Assembly (NCBI GenBank): GCA_002778195.1
Contig: PCDI01000013.1
Span: 329,021-393,020, forward strand
From: Raffaelea ambrosiae
Taxonomy: Eukaryota > Ascomycota > Sordariomycetes > Ophiostomatales > Ophiostomataceae
DNA: 64,000 nucleotides
Reading direction: 5' to 3'
The translations under genes were made by a program, and so were the position numbers. The notes below the pieces were generated by a model that did no database searches, was not told the DNA's origin, and worked only from the letters and a program-made list of their open reading frames with translations. This document shows, piece by piece, positions 10,166 through 22,192 of the stretch. Position 1 is the stretch's first letter. Each line of letters starts with the position of its first letter.

Positions 10166-11313
10166 TCACTTCCCCGGCTTGTAGTCCTTGATGTGGTCCG
10201 AGATCACCTTGGCAGCCTGCTCGGGCGAGTGCTGCCGCCCCAGGGCCTCGACGAAGTCGCCCTCCGGGTCCATCAGGTAAAAGTAGATGCTGTGGTCGAC
10301 CAGGTAGTCCTGGCCCGGCTGGACCTTGGACGGGGTGCTAAAGTAGACGCGGTAGGCCTTGCACATGGCCTTGATCTGGTCGTACGTGCCGGTCAGGCCA
10401 ATGAAGCGGGGGTGGAACTCGACGAGGTACTCCTTGAGCACCTCGGGCGTGTCGCGGGCCGGGTCGCAGGTGACAAACACGGGGATCAGCTGGCCGGGAT
10501 GCTCCTTCTCGACACTGTCATACATCTGGGCCATCTTGTCGAGCTCCTCGGGGCAGATGTCGGGGCAATGCGAGAATCCAAAGTAGATCTGTTCCATGTT
10601 AGAGAGAGGACAGCTTGAGAAGGTCTCCCGGGTTCGCCCCCTCCCCCCCCATTCAAAAGGGCCGCTACACTGGTCTCCCGCGTGCACTCCCAAAGACCAA
10701 GGCGCCACCAGACTTGAAAGACAAAACTCACCAGCGAGTGCTTCCCCTTCAGATCCGCATCCGTCACCGTCTTCCCGTTCTGGTCCAGCAGCTCAAACGG
10801 CCCGCCCACCTTGGGCCGCCCCACGCCCTTGCCCGCCTCGGCCACGCGCTTGCGGTTCATCCGCTCCTTCTCGTGCTCAAAGTACCACATCAGGCCGCCG
10901 CCGGTCACCACAAAGAGCAGCCCGGCCTTCCACGAGAAGGGCCCCGACCGGTACCGGCTCCTGGCCTCTTCGATCGTCTTGTACTTGGTGCGCCGCTGCA
11001 CCAGCGGCAGCAGCGGCGGCGGCGGCCGCTGCCCGTGCTCGACCGCCGCACCGGCCCAGCCTCCCCGCTCAGCTGTCCGCGCCGCCGACGACGCCAAGGC
11101 CGGCCGTCGATGGCTGCCGGCTTGTGCCCACGAAGAGGCGGCCCGCCGCGCGGCTGTGTGTCCGTAGCTGGTTTGCGTCGTTTGCGCTGCTTGCATCGCT
11201 TGTGTCGTTTGTGTCGTTTGTGCGAGGCATCGAAGGAAGGAGGGGGCGTTGCAGCATGCTGCGGCGCCAGCAGCCAGAGGCTGTGCGGCGGCCCTAGCGA
11301 GTGGCCTGCTCAT
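10166..11313 (-). CDS. SCO1: SCO1-type copper chaperone for cytochrome c oxidase
   Basis: Two exons, complement(10166-10588, 10732-11313), encode 334 residues. The protein opens with an Arg/Ala-rich mitochondrial presequence containing a Gln/Thr repeat (QTTQTTQ..QAAQTTQT). One membrane anchor follows near residues 130-147 (AGLLFVVTGGGLMWYF). The thioredoxin-like domain carries the copper ligands CPDIC (Cys202, Cys206) and the distal His293 in LVDHS. The intron falls just before the CxxxC motif. SCO proteins sit in the inner mitochondrial membrane and deliver copper to the CuA site of Cox2. The family assignment is firm. Confidence 0.95.
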
Positions 11314-12233
11314 CTTGCGATGGTGAAGGGACCAGTCACCGGCTTGCTGTGGCTTGAAAGTAGTATTCGCGGAAGGGACACCGTTGAATATTGTATGACG
11401 AGTTTCCGAGATCCAAGAATAAAGGGCGTGGTCGTAGACTTGTTCGCGCGTCGGTGTGGTCGTGACAGAGAGAAAAAAAAAAAGGAACAGAAAGAAACAG
11501 TGAGGGAGTCGGGCGACTTTTGTTTGTTCGTGGTCTGACGAGAAACAGCTGTTTTAAAAAAAAAAGTCCCAATTAAAAAATCTGAAGCTTCAAATCCTCC
11601 CTCACCTTTTTCCCACCACCACCACCACCAAACACTAACTAAATCATCCCAAAAATCCGGCCAGTCACAGCACTGTCGTTTACATGGGCCGCAACTGCCC
11701 CACCTATTAACAAACCCCGGTCTTGGGGGTTTTGGGAGAGGGGGGGGGGGTTGTACGCCGCTGCCGGTCGATCCTGTCAATTGGAGACACACATGTGGCG
11801 CCCCCAACTCTTTCGCGTCGCGTGCGCTGTAAATTGGACCCTTCCCCCTATGTGGCGGCGCGCGCGCGGGGTCTAACGCGAGAAAGTACCCATACAATAG
11901 CAGTCCCATACAAAGAGTACAATGGCCGATCGCAAGCTGTAGCTAGCTCGCCTTCGATTTGGTAACTATTGTATTATTTCGAGGTCAACGTCTTTTCCTT
12001 CTCCCTCTCACAACGGTCGACATCAACTCGACCTCCCTTTTTTTTTTGGCCTGCTTTCCCAACGCGCCATTGCTACTATTCCCCCCTTCCGCCTCCTCGG
12101 ACATGCGCCCATTTACGCAATAAAAAGGCGGCCAAGGCCTTGCTGCGCCTTTTCTCAATTGTCGCCACGCAACCAACTTCCTCCTCCCGACCGACAGACA
12201 AGCAAACACGCCCACCCGCCCAAAAAACACATC
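11314..12233. other. Divergent promoter between SCO1 and the PHD protein
   Basis: About 920 bp with a poly-A run (11467), A-runs near 11557-11577, a CCACCACCACCACC run near 11620 and a 10-G run near 11742. The part nearest 12233 is C/T- and C/A-rich, typical of a fungal leader. No gene is recognised. Confidence 0.5.
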
Positions 12234-12864
12234 ATGGCTTCGTCCGCAAAAGACCACGCCATGCGCGACTCCCCCGACATCTCCGCGCTCAAGGTCGAAT
12301 ACGACGACGATCGCTCCTTGCGCGGCATGCCCTCCCCGCTGCGCACCGCCCAGAGCGCCAACGACCACGACAGCGCCAACACAAGCGCAGCCGCCTTCAA
12401 CACGTCCTACTTTGTGCCCCAGTTCGATAGCGGCGGTGGCGGCGCAAGCGGCGACGTCGCCATGGCCGATGGCGCATCCGATGCAGCCACCACCGACACC
12501 ACGACGGCCGCTGCCGGCCCCCCGAAGAAGCCGACACAGAGGAAGCCTGCCCACAAGTCGGGCGCCGCCGCCACGCGCGTGCCGGGGGCGACGGCGCGCA
12601 GCCGGGGCGGCGGCAGCGTGGGGAGGAGCAACAGCCGCGGTGGGGGCAGCCTGCGCGGCCGTGGCGGCAGTCCTCGAAGCAACAGCAGCAGCAGCAAGAA
12701 TCCCAAGAAGAGCAACAAGCACCTCCTGACGGCGCGCCATGGCCCATCCAGGTCGTCGTCGCGGAACAAGACCGGCGGCGGCGGCAGCAGCCACAGACGA
12801 GGCGGCACCACATCGACAGCCTCGCCGAGTCCCAGCATCAAGCGCGAGTCGCCGGACGACGACA

Positions 12865-12895
<31 letters not shown>

Positions 12896-14835
12896 CCACG
12901 TTGGCGTGGAAGACGACGCGGATGGTAGCGACATCAGCTCGCTCCGCGACTCGTCTCTCCGCGAGTCCGACAACGACGACAGCGACCTGCCGCCCGAGCA
13001 TGGCCCCCACCGCGACGGCGAGATCTCCGACGACGGGCCCTACTGCATCTGCCGCGGCCCCGACGACCACCGCTGGATGATCCAGTGCGACCAGTGCGAG
13101 GACTGGTTCCACGGCGACTGCGTCCACATCGACAAGGAAATCGGCGAGCACCTCGTCCAGAGCTACATCTGCCCCAACTGCACCATCCCCGACGGCAGCC
13201 GCTACGTGACGCGCTTCCGCAAGATGTGCTCGCTGCCCTCGTGCCGCCGCCCGGCCCGGCTGTACGGCGGCGCCGACGGCGCCAGCGCCGCCGCGCCGGA
13301 CGAGGCCAGCTACTTTTGCTCCGACGCACACCGCGACCAGTGGTGGGACGCCCTGCTGGGGCGGGTGACGCGGTCCTCCGCCAGCAGCAGCAACAGCGGC
13401 AGCGGCGGCGGCAGCAACCATGCGGGCGGCCAGCAGCAGCCGCGGGCCGAGGACAAGATGGCCGTCGATCTGTTGACGCCCGCCCAGCTGGTGGCCGTCC
13501 TGGCCAGCAGCGACCAGCCAGGCGTGGCCGAGATGCTGCTGCACGGGCTCTCCTCACACAACAAGAACAGTAGGTTGATTCTTTGCTCTATAGACGTTAC
13601 TTGTCTTTTTTTTTTTTTTGCTGCTGCTGTTTTATTATTTATTGATTGATTTGTTCATCTTTTTTTTTTTTCTTCTGCTAACACCCTCCCACCCAGGCGA
13701 CCCCGACGACCTCCTGACCGACGAGGAGCGCACCTTTACGCGCCAGTCCGCAGCCGACCGCTATCGCCTGGCCGAGCAGCTCGTCATGTGCAAGAAGATG
13801 CTGCAGCTGCTCGACATGGCCAAGGCCCGCAACTACGACGCCATCAAGGCCGGCCTCATTGAGCGCGACTGCTGCGGCTACGACGACCGACTGCAGCACG
13901 TCGCCGTCCAGCCACACTTTGAGCGCTTCCTCGCCAGTTCCGAGGGCGTGGCCGTCTTTCAGGCTGGCCGGCTCGGACCACCCCAGTTTGACGAGAATGG
14001 GGATCCACTGGAGACCGAGGAGCCAAAAGGCGACACCACCGACACCAACATGGAGGCGGCCGACAATAACAACAACAACAACAACAACAACAGTACGGAT
14101 GGTGTGGACAACGCCGCTGCCGCCGCCGCCGCCGCCGAATCGACCGCGGGCATGTGCCGCAAACGCAAATGCAAGGCACACCTCGGCTGGCTGCCCACCC
14201 TCGGCCGCGATGTCCGCATGCAGATGCAGGACCTCACGCGCCAGGCGGCCGTCCTGCGCGACAACGAGACCCGCATCCGCCTGGCCGCCGTCCAGCGGGC
14301 TTTTGTGAAGCAGCACATGACGTCGGAGGTGCGCTATGTCGGCGACTCGGACAACTCTCTGTCATCGCTGGCCTCCGACGACGATGGGAGCGAGGACGGC
14401 ACAGAACGAGAAAGGGAGGATAACAACAACAACGACGACGACGACGACGATGACGACGATGGAGGCGAGGACGAGAGTTTTCAGGACGCGCAGAGTCGCC
14501 AGCGGTACTCGTCGGCGTCGGCGTCCTCCCCCAGGCGATCTGCGCCCGCCTCGAGGTCACGATCCCGCTCCCGGTCACCGGACTACAGGAGCAGCCGCAG
14601 CAACGGCTACCAGCGACATCGTGATCGCTCGTACAGCCGAGAGCAGAGCCAAGACGAGGGCCGAGAGGAGACAAGGGCCGATGCCAGCGACAACCGCAGT
14701 GCGGACCGGGCATACCGCCGGCGGAACCACCACGAATCCTCTACAGCTGGTGAGAGCCGACGTGTCAACGGTCATCACCGCCCGCGGAGCAGCAACGGGG
14801 CCACGCCGCGGAGTGTAGACACATACAGTGACTGA
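12234..14835 (+). CDS. PHD-finger protein, Spp1/CFP1-like subunit of the Set1 (COMPASS) H3K4 methyltransferase complex
   Basis: Two exons, 12234-13569 and 13697-14835, give 824 residues. Residues 1-265 are low-complexity (Gly/Ser/Arg-rich, then a DNDNDDDDDDDD acidic run). A PHD finger spans about 268-317: YCIC, CDQCEDWFHGDC, CPNC. A second Cys/His cluster follows (MCSLPSCRRPARL and YFCSDAHRDQWW), as in Spp1/CFP1. Exon 2 supplies the conserved DLLTDEE..., ERDCCGYDDRL and CRKRKCKAHLGW blocks. The C-terminus is acidic and then Arg/Ser-rich (SRSRSRSRSPDYRS). Spp1 reads methylated H3K4 and positions Set1. The protein is larger than yeast Spp1 because of the disordered arms; the RS-rich tail is unusual for the family. 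Confidence 0.85.
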
Positions 14836-16137
14836 GACTGTTGGGGAGATGAGACCCGTGAGGGGGGGATGAATATGTCAGAGAGGCAGAGCCATACCCC
14901 CTTTCTTTTTGTGTAGACTGGGAGCATGCAAAATTTGTGCATCATAGCCGGCGTTGGAAATTGGCTTCATAACTGGGAAACAACACGCATAACGCACCTT
15001 GATCCGAGATAGCTGGCCTGCAAATCACAGAAATCGAATCCTTTCTTCTTTTGGATTTCTCTTTTTCGTAGGAGAAATGGTGTCTTCCCAAAGGCCCAAC
15101 AAACAACTCACAAACTGTCCTGAAACCAAAGCAAAGACGATTCTTCCCGTGCGCCCAACCAATTCGTAAAAATAGAAGAGAAAAAAAAAGATGTTGGGAA
15201 ACTAACAAGACATATAAAGTACATCCTTGTTTGGCCTTTTTTGCTGCCCTTCCCGACGGCAATGCTTGCGAGTAGGCAAAAAGTACAAATAAAAAACAAG
15301 ATCCGTGTTGCTTTCTGCACACCTATTGTGTGGGAAGGGGTATAACAAAAGATAAAAAATAAAAATAAAACGTATCGTGACAAAAAAGAAGGCAGGCCGA
15401 TGTGAAAGAAACAGAAAAGAAAAGGTAGGTAAACAAGACAGGCCGCCAGAAACAAAGAAGAACAAAAATCGAAAAGTAGCAAAATACAACACACTGCCTC
15501 CTCGTCCGTTTCATAGTCGTATAGAGAGAAATACAAATAACAAAGACCGATAAAAATCGAAACATGTCGTAAGAGTAGCCAAGACAAGAAGAAAAGATGA
15601 AAAAAAAAGCGCGAAACTAACGAACGACAAAGCTCGAGCTTGATAATATACCAGAATTTGAAACAGTCGAACAGAAGAAGGAAGACTCGTATAGCAGAAA
15701 TGGTAACCCAATTTTACCAGACAGAAAGAAAGAAAAATGAAATAGTATAAACATAAAACCCAGTCAACGAGCCGTGAGGCTATACCTTCTTGTGCCAGCC
15801 GCGAGGCTCATTGTGATCTTCTTCTTTTTTTGCTTCTTTTTTTTCGTTTTTGCTCTCCGTTTTTTGTTTGCTCATTATGCTCTTTTGGGGGATGGGGGGG
15901 ATGTCAAACGATTGACGGTGGTTGAGGTAGTAGTAGTGAGGCTGGTGTTCATAATTTCTGGATAGTTGATGAGTGGATTGGTCGGCAACGCTTTTGTATG
16001 TCGTCGTTCTGCGACCGTCTTGTTTCTGCAATGACGCTCTTCGTGGTGGCCCTGATTCCTTTACCAGCCTGGCCTTACGAGCAAAACAGTGCTGAGTAGT
16101 CATCATTGACCTCATGTCCCAATATGAGGTGACCGAT
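14836..16137. other. AT-rich convergent intergenic region
   Basis: Separates the PHD protein (plus) from the Cnl1-like gene (minus). It is AT-rich with many A-runs between 15000 and 15760, unlike the GC-rich genes on either side. The minus-strand open frames here are runs of Phe/Leu/Tyr produced by those A-runs and are not credible. It probably holds two 3' UTRs and terminators. Confidence 0.55.
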
Positions 16138-16680
16138 CTAGTGTCGACGATGGCGGCTGGAATGGCCATCACGTTGGCCTTCACGATGGCCCTCCCGATG
16201 GCCCTCCCGATGACGTCGTGATGAGGATGAGGGCTGGCTGCGTTCAAGCTCGCGGTCAGCTTCTTCTAGTATACGGCGATTCTGCGCAACCATTTCACGG
16301 ATGTGTCCGATGCGTTCGAAATCGAGCTCCAATTCGTCTAGCTGCTGGAGGATCATGTTAAAACGGGCGATTTCCGCATCGGCGTCGGCAATCATCTGGC
16401 CGCTCTGGTCAAAGCAATTTTGCGTTGCAATTTCTGACTGTTCACTGAGGTGCCTCATCTGCTGCTCGATGTGCCTCATGACACGCTCAAAGTAGACTTC
16501 AAGAGCGGCGAGCGAGTTGCTATCCAGCATCAGAAGTCCCTGAGACGACGCCCGGCTGGCAGCTCGGGAGGACGACGAACCTCCGCCATGGGCGACCGCA
16601 GATTGGCCTTGCCGTAACAAGGACAGCTCCTCGCTGCTCAAATTAAGCTGCGTCGGGTCGATAACATGTGAAGACGGCAT
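16138..16680 (-). CDS. Coiled-coil protein, likely BLOC-1 subunit Cnl1 (BLOS4)-like
   Basis: A single exon of 180 residues starting MPSSHVIDPTQLNLSSEELS. After a Ser-rich stretch (SSSSRAASRASSQG), residues about 56-145 form a continuous amphipathic helix: LAALEVYFERVMRHIEQQMRHL..., then ADAEIARFNMILQQLDELEL... This arrangement (SSQGLLMLD-x-x-SL, then a coiled coil) matches fungal proteins annotated as BLOC-1 subunit Cnl1, which act in endosomal sorting. The tail contains a short repeat, HREG-HREG-HREG-QRDG, rich in His/Arg. The coiled coil is certain; the Cnl1 name rests on remembered family pattern and is less sure. Confidence 0.6.
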   Translation of the reverse strand: MPSSHVIDPTQLNLSSEELSLLRQGQSAVAHGGGSSSSRAASRASSQGLLMLDSNSLAALEVYFERVMRHIEQQMRHLSEQSEIATQNCFDQSGQMIADADAEIARFNMILQQLDELELDFERIGHIREMVAQNRRILEEADRELERSQPSSSSRRHREGHREGHREGQRDGHSSRHRRH

Positions 16681-19600
16681 TGTCACACTGGGTTGTGATG
16701 ACCGCGCACAATTCCCAACCGAGTCGAGAATGAAAAGGAGGGTTACGAGTGTCTCAAGTGGGAAGTATGTATGTGGGATATAGTTATATGAGAATAAAGA
16801 GTGTGCTTTTGCGTTTGTGTATGAGGGAGGCAAAAGAGAAGACTCTTTGGGATACCTTCCGGTGCAGCCTTTGGGAGGATCGACAAAACTCGATCGATGC
16901 GTGCAAACTAGTGAATACGCTCCAAAGCAGCAGAGTCTGTGACTTGGAAGAATTGCAGCTGCCGACAAGGACGTTCCGAGGCGGACTTTTGCAAATTGGT
17001 GGTCTCGGCGAGTCGAGTGAAACTGCCGGCTCGGCTGGTATTCCGGGTGCTAGCTAGTGACGACGGGGAATCAATGTCCGCGGCGAATGCTAGTATTTGA
17101 TCCACCCGTCCGTCAGACGTCCACTGCGCTCGTCGGCCCTCTGGGGAAGGTGGTCCACCCGACCCTGCAGCTCCCAAGTTGGTTTCTGGCCAGGTGTTGC
17201 GCCAGCCGCCTTGTTGGCAAAGGCAATGGCGAAGGAGGTTGTCGTATCGGCGCCGCAAACGTCGAACACGCGTATTCAAGGTGGTAGCAGTGTGAAGCGC
17301 GCTCGTCTGTCGCAGAGTGTGCAGCAGGGCGCTCGTTGCGCTCGTTGCGCGCGGGTGCAAGTTCGGGTTGGGCAGTGACGTCGAGGGCGTTGGCCACGGC
17401 TTGTTCAAGCTTCATTAGAGGCGCGCACGGCGTCATTGTTTCGAGATGGCGATGGCCGTCATTGCAATTGGGAGGCGGACTCGGGGAGAATAGACGAAAT
17501 AGAGCGCCTCGAAGTGGTGGAAGGGTGGGTAAGGTTAATGTCTCGAGGCGGCGAGCGAGAGACTCAGGACGGACGGGAAATTTTCACACCCAAAAGAAGT
17601 CGCGGGGGAGAGAACTAGGGGTCCAGGGGAGAGGGGGGGGGAGGATGAACCAGCCAGGGTATGTCGTTATTAGTTCACAGACGGTAAAACCGGCTGTCTG
17701 AAGTTTAAGAGCCTTTTTTTCTGACAAAAGCGAAAGGCTCGTGCAGACAGACTGAAGTGGGGGGGGACTCGCGCAGGCGCGCGAGAACGAGAGGCTGAGG
17801 ACGGCCGAGGAAGCGACAAGCCGGACAGAGCAAAAGGAGGCGTTCGGCCAGCTGCGGAGAAGAGGAGGAGAATACCAGAGGAAGAGGAGAAGGCGAGGAA
17901 AAAGAAAGAAGGCAAAATGCGCTCGCAAGAGGCGAGGGCCTAAAGAGGGCGCGCGAAACGGCGAGCGAGAGGGGGGGGGAGGTGCAGGACTGGCGCAAAA
18001 AGAAAAGAAAAAAGAAATAAAAAAAGAGGAATCAGAGATTAAGTGTGTCGGCTGTCCTCGACCGTGAAGGCTGGCCAGGTCGTGATGGTAGCTGCGTCTG
18101 CTCCTCACAAGCGATAAGTGGTTCTTCTGGTTTGGTGGGGGCCACTACTGTAGGCAAATGCTGTAGCGTGGAGGCGCCTGGGACTGCGCTTGGCCCTGCT
18201 GAATACAAATTCGTCAACGGCGGTTTGGTGATGATGGGCAGCAGTCCGGACAGACGCTGGCAGTAGCAGTGGCAGTACACAAGCACGCCAGACGACCCAA
18301 ACGTTCGCTGGAGGGCTACTACCGAGCGGCTGAACAGTGGAATCCTTCCAGGGCGGCTCACAGGGTCCGCGCGTGTGTCACATCCACCCCAGGAGACGGG
18401 CTGGTTCTGTTTGACTTGTCTGATGTAATTTTTGGGCTTGCTGCACAGAGCCGTCCGGTGAGCACTCTCGATTGGCGTTTGAGCCGTTCTGTGCCGTCTG
18501 GATACCCGCGCGAGCCAAAGACGCGATTTTGCAATGAGCGCAATGGAGGCGAGAAAGAACAAAAGAACAGAGGGCAAAAAAAAGACAAAAAAAGACAAAA
18601 AAAAAGATGGAGAACAACCTGGGCAAAGTCAGCGTTCCGCTGGGTCGGTATTTTTCATGTTTGATGGACTTTGCCTCTAGTTTTCAGTCCTGCATGACGC
18701 CTTTCCTCTTTCGAATTGCCTTGCTCGTTGGTTGTCTGGTCTCTGGCCTGCATCCCCCGGGTTGCAATAAATTAGCCGTTGGAGCGCGAGACAGCGCTGT
18801 TGGAGGGCATCTGAGGCAGAGAGAGAGAGGGTGACAGGGCGGAAGGAAGGATGAGGGGAGCACAGCAGAAACAAAAAGCAAAAGAATGCTCTGGCTGGCG
18901 ATGTTCAGGCGCGTAATTTAATGCAATGAATGCGCGGCCGTCTGGGATGCTCGATGTGGCCGTAGCGACTCGTGGAGACTGGCAGAGCACGGCAGAAGAG
19001 AGGCGGCGGGAGGGCGGAAGAGGGAAAAGCGAGGCAGAGGGAGAAATGGGAAAGTAAGAAGAAGAAGGGGGGAAATGGACAATTTGAAGCAAAAATGGAC
19101 AGCAAAGACAGGAAACCCCAGATATGGCCCGCTAATATACATCCAACTGACCGCATAAGGAAGGTACGGCCAGGAAGTATGGGTGCGGAGATGGGTTGCT
19201 CCTTCCTGTCACGTTGCTTCCCCGTTCCTGCCGTCGCCTCCTCTCTCTCTTTGCGTGGTGCTCTCTGTGCGTCCTGTCGGTCAGTGTATTCGTACGTGCT
19301 TTCCATTTCCGCCCTGCTCCATAGTGGCCCCTTCCCCAACTTGCCCTCTCTTCCGTCGCCCCTGTCCTCTGCCAGTCTCACCATCCCATCGTCTGATGCC
19401 GGCACAAAATAACAGCGATACAAGCGGAGACAACCCTGGCATCGCCCCATGCCATCCCACAGTCCGCGTCTCCAGACACGCCATGTGCGCGAAAAGAGGC
19501 ACACCATTTCCAGATAGAGGGTTTCACGGCATGGCGAGGTGCTGGTGGGATATTGGCTTGTGCGACGGGGTGGCCCCTTTTGACGGCCAGCCGGCAGAAG

Positions 19601-20378
19601 AGAGTAGACAGGTGCCCCCTTTTTTGACGAGCAGTCGCGCTGCAAAAGAAATAGCCGACGCAAGATGCCGCATCTGTCAGCGTTGCAAGGGAGTTTGGCG
19701 GTGGCGTTTTCTGGGGCTCCGGCAGATCTCTTTCGCGGGATGTGTATGGCGTGGGATGCCACGCTTCTTGCAGCCTGAAGCCATCAAAACGAAACACCCA
19801 GCAGGGCGACACAGAAGACACTGCTGGACATACACCGAAGCACACGAAACATACGAGAACAAAGAATGAGGCGGCCGTGTGGCGGCCGGCAGTGTTGACT
19901 TGACACCAACAGCATGCCAGTTGCTTCTAGTGAGACTGCATCAGACAAAAGAACGATGGGAAGACAGGAGCGATGGCTGCATGCCAGTTCATCACCAACA
20001 TCCCCAGGCCAGTCTGGTTCCCACAGCCGGGCAGAGATGCCGCGATCTAAGTGCAATTTTATTGTCCGATCCGGTAATGCACGACCAGGCTGTACTCTAG
20101 GTGATGTGTCTTGCAGCCTGCAGATCCAAGAATAATCACATTATCACATCGGCTTGGCCCCCAATCACTTTCCAACCCTAGTCCCGAAGCTCTCGCAAAT
20201 GTGGTTCAAGAGTCATGTGTATATATCTGCGTGTATGTGAAATCCATAAATCGTAAAAGCATTAAGTAAATGAGGTAATTAGAAAAAAAAACCGCAAATC
20301 CTGGAACCGACTGCAATGGTATGCCGACCTGGATGCAACCCTTCGCTACTGCCCCTGTTTTCTCGATCGTCTATTCCT
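16681..20378. other. 3.7 kb without a recognisable gene
   Basis: Open frames exist on both strands (for example minus 16908-17408 and 18905-19762, plus 19183-19869), but none shows a known domain and most are compositionally biased. The plus strand is strongly purine-rich at about 17560-18040, 18540-18610 and 18985-19080, so the minus strand is C/T-rich there. C/T-rich tracts usually lie just upstream of fungal start sites, so long leaders or non-coding transcripts running on the minus strand are possible. I cannot support a gene. Confidence 0.5.
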
Positions 20379-22192
20379 TTAATTCCTGCCGATATGCAAG
20401 ACATGTGCGGCCCACCCACAGACTGCGCGCACCTGGCTGCCGAGCGGTGCAGAGTACCGCCAGTACAGCACAAACGAGCCGGCCAGTAGTGGCAGCCCAA
20501 CAGCACCTACAAAGCCCCTGAGAAGTACCTGGCCCTGGTGGTCGCTCTTCCTGACCACCTCGCTGTAACGTTCGTTGCCAAACGACACGCGGGCATACTT
20601 GGTCTGCCAGCCAGAACGCGGGAAGTACACCGATATCTGCTCCTCCAAATACTTGCGCAGGCGGTACGTGGGGTCCAACACCGACGACCGCATCTCGATG
20701 TAGTTCTTCAGAGCCAGATCGTTAATTGCGTATGCGTCTGGCACCCGGAGCGCCGTGTACTCGGACAGCGCCAGCTTCCTCTGACTGGCGCGGGCTGCCA
20801 CAGCCTGCGCGTCGTCATTGTCGGGCGCATTGGACTCTTTCGACTCGTACTTGTCGAACAGTGAAAACAGCACCCGGACATCTTCTAGGCCGGCGTTCAT
20901 GCCCTGGCCGTAGAACGGCACCATGGCATGGGCGGCATCGCCCACGATGACAACAGAGGACTGGTAGTGGTGAGGCTTGCAGTTGATGCTGATCAATGGC
21001 AGATGTGGGTTGGCCTTGAACGAGGCGACCAGCTCCTCGGGTGGGATCAGGCCTGTCACCCCCGGGAAGTACTGGTCGAAAAATGCGGGAACATTGGAAG
21101 GCTCGGCTTCCAATGAAGAAAACTGTGCATTGGGCAAAAACAGTGTGCATGTGAATGATCCGTCCTGGGCGGGAGAGGATGTTAGCCACGGGAACTACGG
21201 CAAACCCTCATCTACGACCGGGGCGCACTTACATCACTGGGGATGGCAATAAACATGAACTCCTTGCCAGGCCAGATGTGCAGGTGGTTCGGCGAAATGA
21301 CAAATCGAGCCAACGGGTCGTCCTCAGGGGCATCATTGCGCGGCTTGAGCTGGAACTCGCACCAGAGCGTGTCGATGTACTCTTGCCTGTAGTCCATGCG
21401 TGCATATTTCATTAGATGGTACCGCACGGACGAGTGGGCGCCATCGGCCCCAATCATGAAGTCAAAGTCGATTTCGATTTCCCTGGCAAGACCAGTGGTC
21501 TTAGCATTCTTACTCTGGACCTCAAACCAGGCTCTGTTGGTCCGGAAGTCTGCTCCTGTGAGCTTGTGGTTAAAGAAGATCTTGACGTTGGGCATCTGCT
21601 CCAAAATGTCAAGGAGTCTGCCATTGAGGCCAGCTCTGTCAATCGCAAAGATTGTCTGGCAGACGTTAGCTATGTTCGTGGTAAATCCACCAGAGAGCAC
21701 GCACTCTTCCGTGCACATCGTAGTCCTGGGCGTCCTGGTACAGCTCGCCCGATGGCTTCTTGCCATGGATCATGCGCCCGCGCATGGGGATTGTCACCCC
21801 GAATACATGGTCCAGCAGAGCGTCGTGGCCAGATTTGCGTATGGCATTGATGCCGCGCTCCGACAGGGCCAGGTTGATCGACTTGGTAAAGTTGAGTGGT
21901 GTTGTGGTTGGGTCCCGGAGGTCTGTATGCCTGTCAGTTCTGGTCTGTGCTGTTCTTCGATTCTTCAAGCATGTGCCATCAGCCGTTATTACACTGTACT
22001 CATTGCGGCAAATTTTGGGCTGGAGATCGCAAATCGAGCATCACCCAATCAACATGTCGCGTGCGCCCTCCCTGTCTTACCGTTTCTAAGCTCGTAAATC
22101 TCTACGTCGTGGCCGCGTTGGGCAGCATACAAGGCAGCCAGTGAGCCGACCGGGCCAGCGCCCACAACCACGGTTTTCTGCTTGCTCGGCAT
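20379..22192 (-). CDS. BNA4: Kynurenine 3-monooxygenase
   Basis: Four exons, complement(20379-21164, 21233-21655, 21705-21922, 22081-22192), give 512 residues from MPSKQKTVVV. An in-frame ATG at 22258 could add 22 residues, but the dinucleotide-binding strand normally starts right at the N-terminus. Motifs: GAGPVGS (FAD Rossmann), RDPTTTPLNFTKSINLALS (substrate side), GADGAHSSVR, and GDAAHAMVPFYGQGMNAGLED, all diagnostic of the KMO family. A C-terminal hydrophobic segment (GFVGAVGLPLLAGSFVLYW) anchors it in the outer mitochondrial membrane. It hydroxylates L-kynurenine to 3-hydroxykynurenine with NADPH and O2 in de novo NAD synthesis. The 49-bp intron at 21656-21704 is short and could be mistaken for a frameshift. 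Confidence 0.95.

Noticed and set aside
15108..15711. Phe/Leu-rich minus-strand frames resembling membrane proteins
   Set aside because: Produced by A-runs in AT-rich intergenic DNA; no start context, no splice signals, no family pattern.
16908..17408. 166-codon minus-strand frame upstream of the Cnl1-like gene
   Set aside because: Moderately complex sequence but no recognised domain, and it lies where the leader of the downstream gene should be. Not strong enough to call.
21655..21705. Apparent frameshift in kynurenine monooxygenase
   Set aside because: The frame change is explained by a 49-bp intron with GTGCGT donor, GCTAAC branch point and CAG acceptor; the joined protein reads YDVHGR-TIFAIDRAGLN, as in the family.
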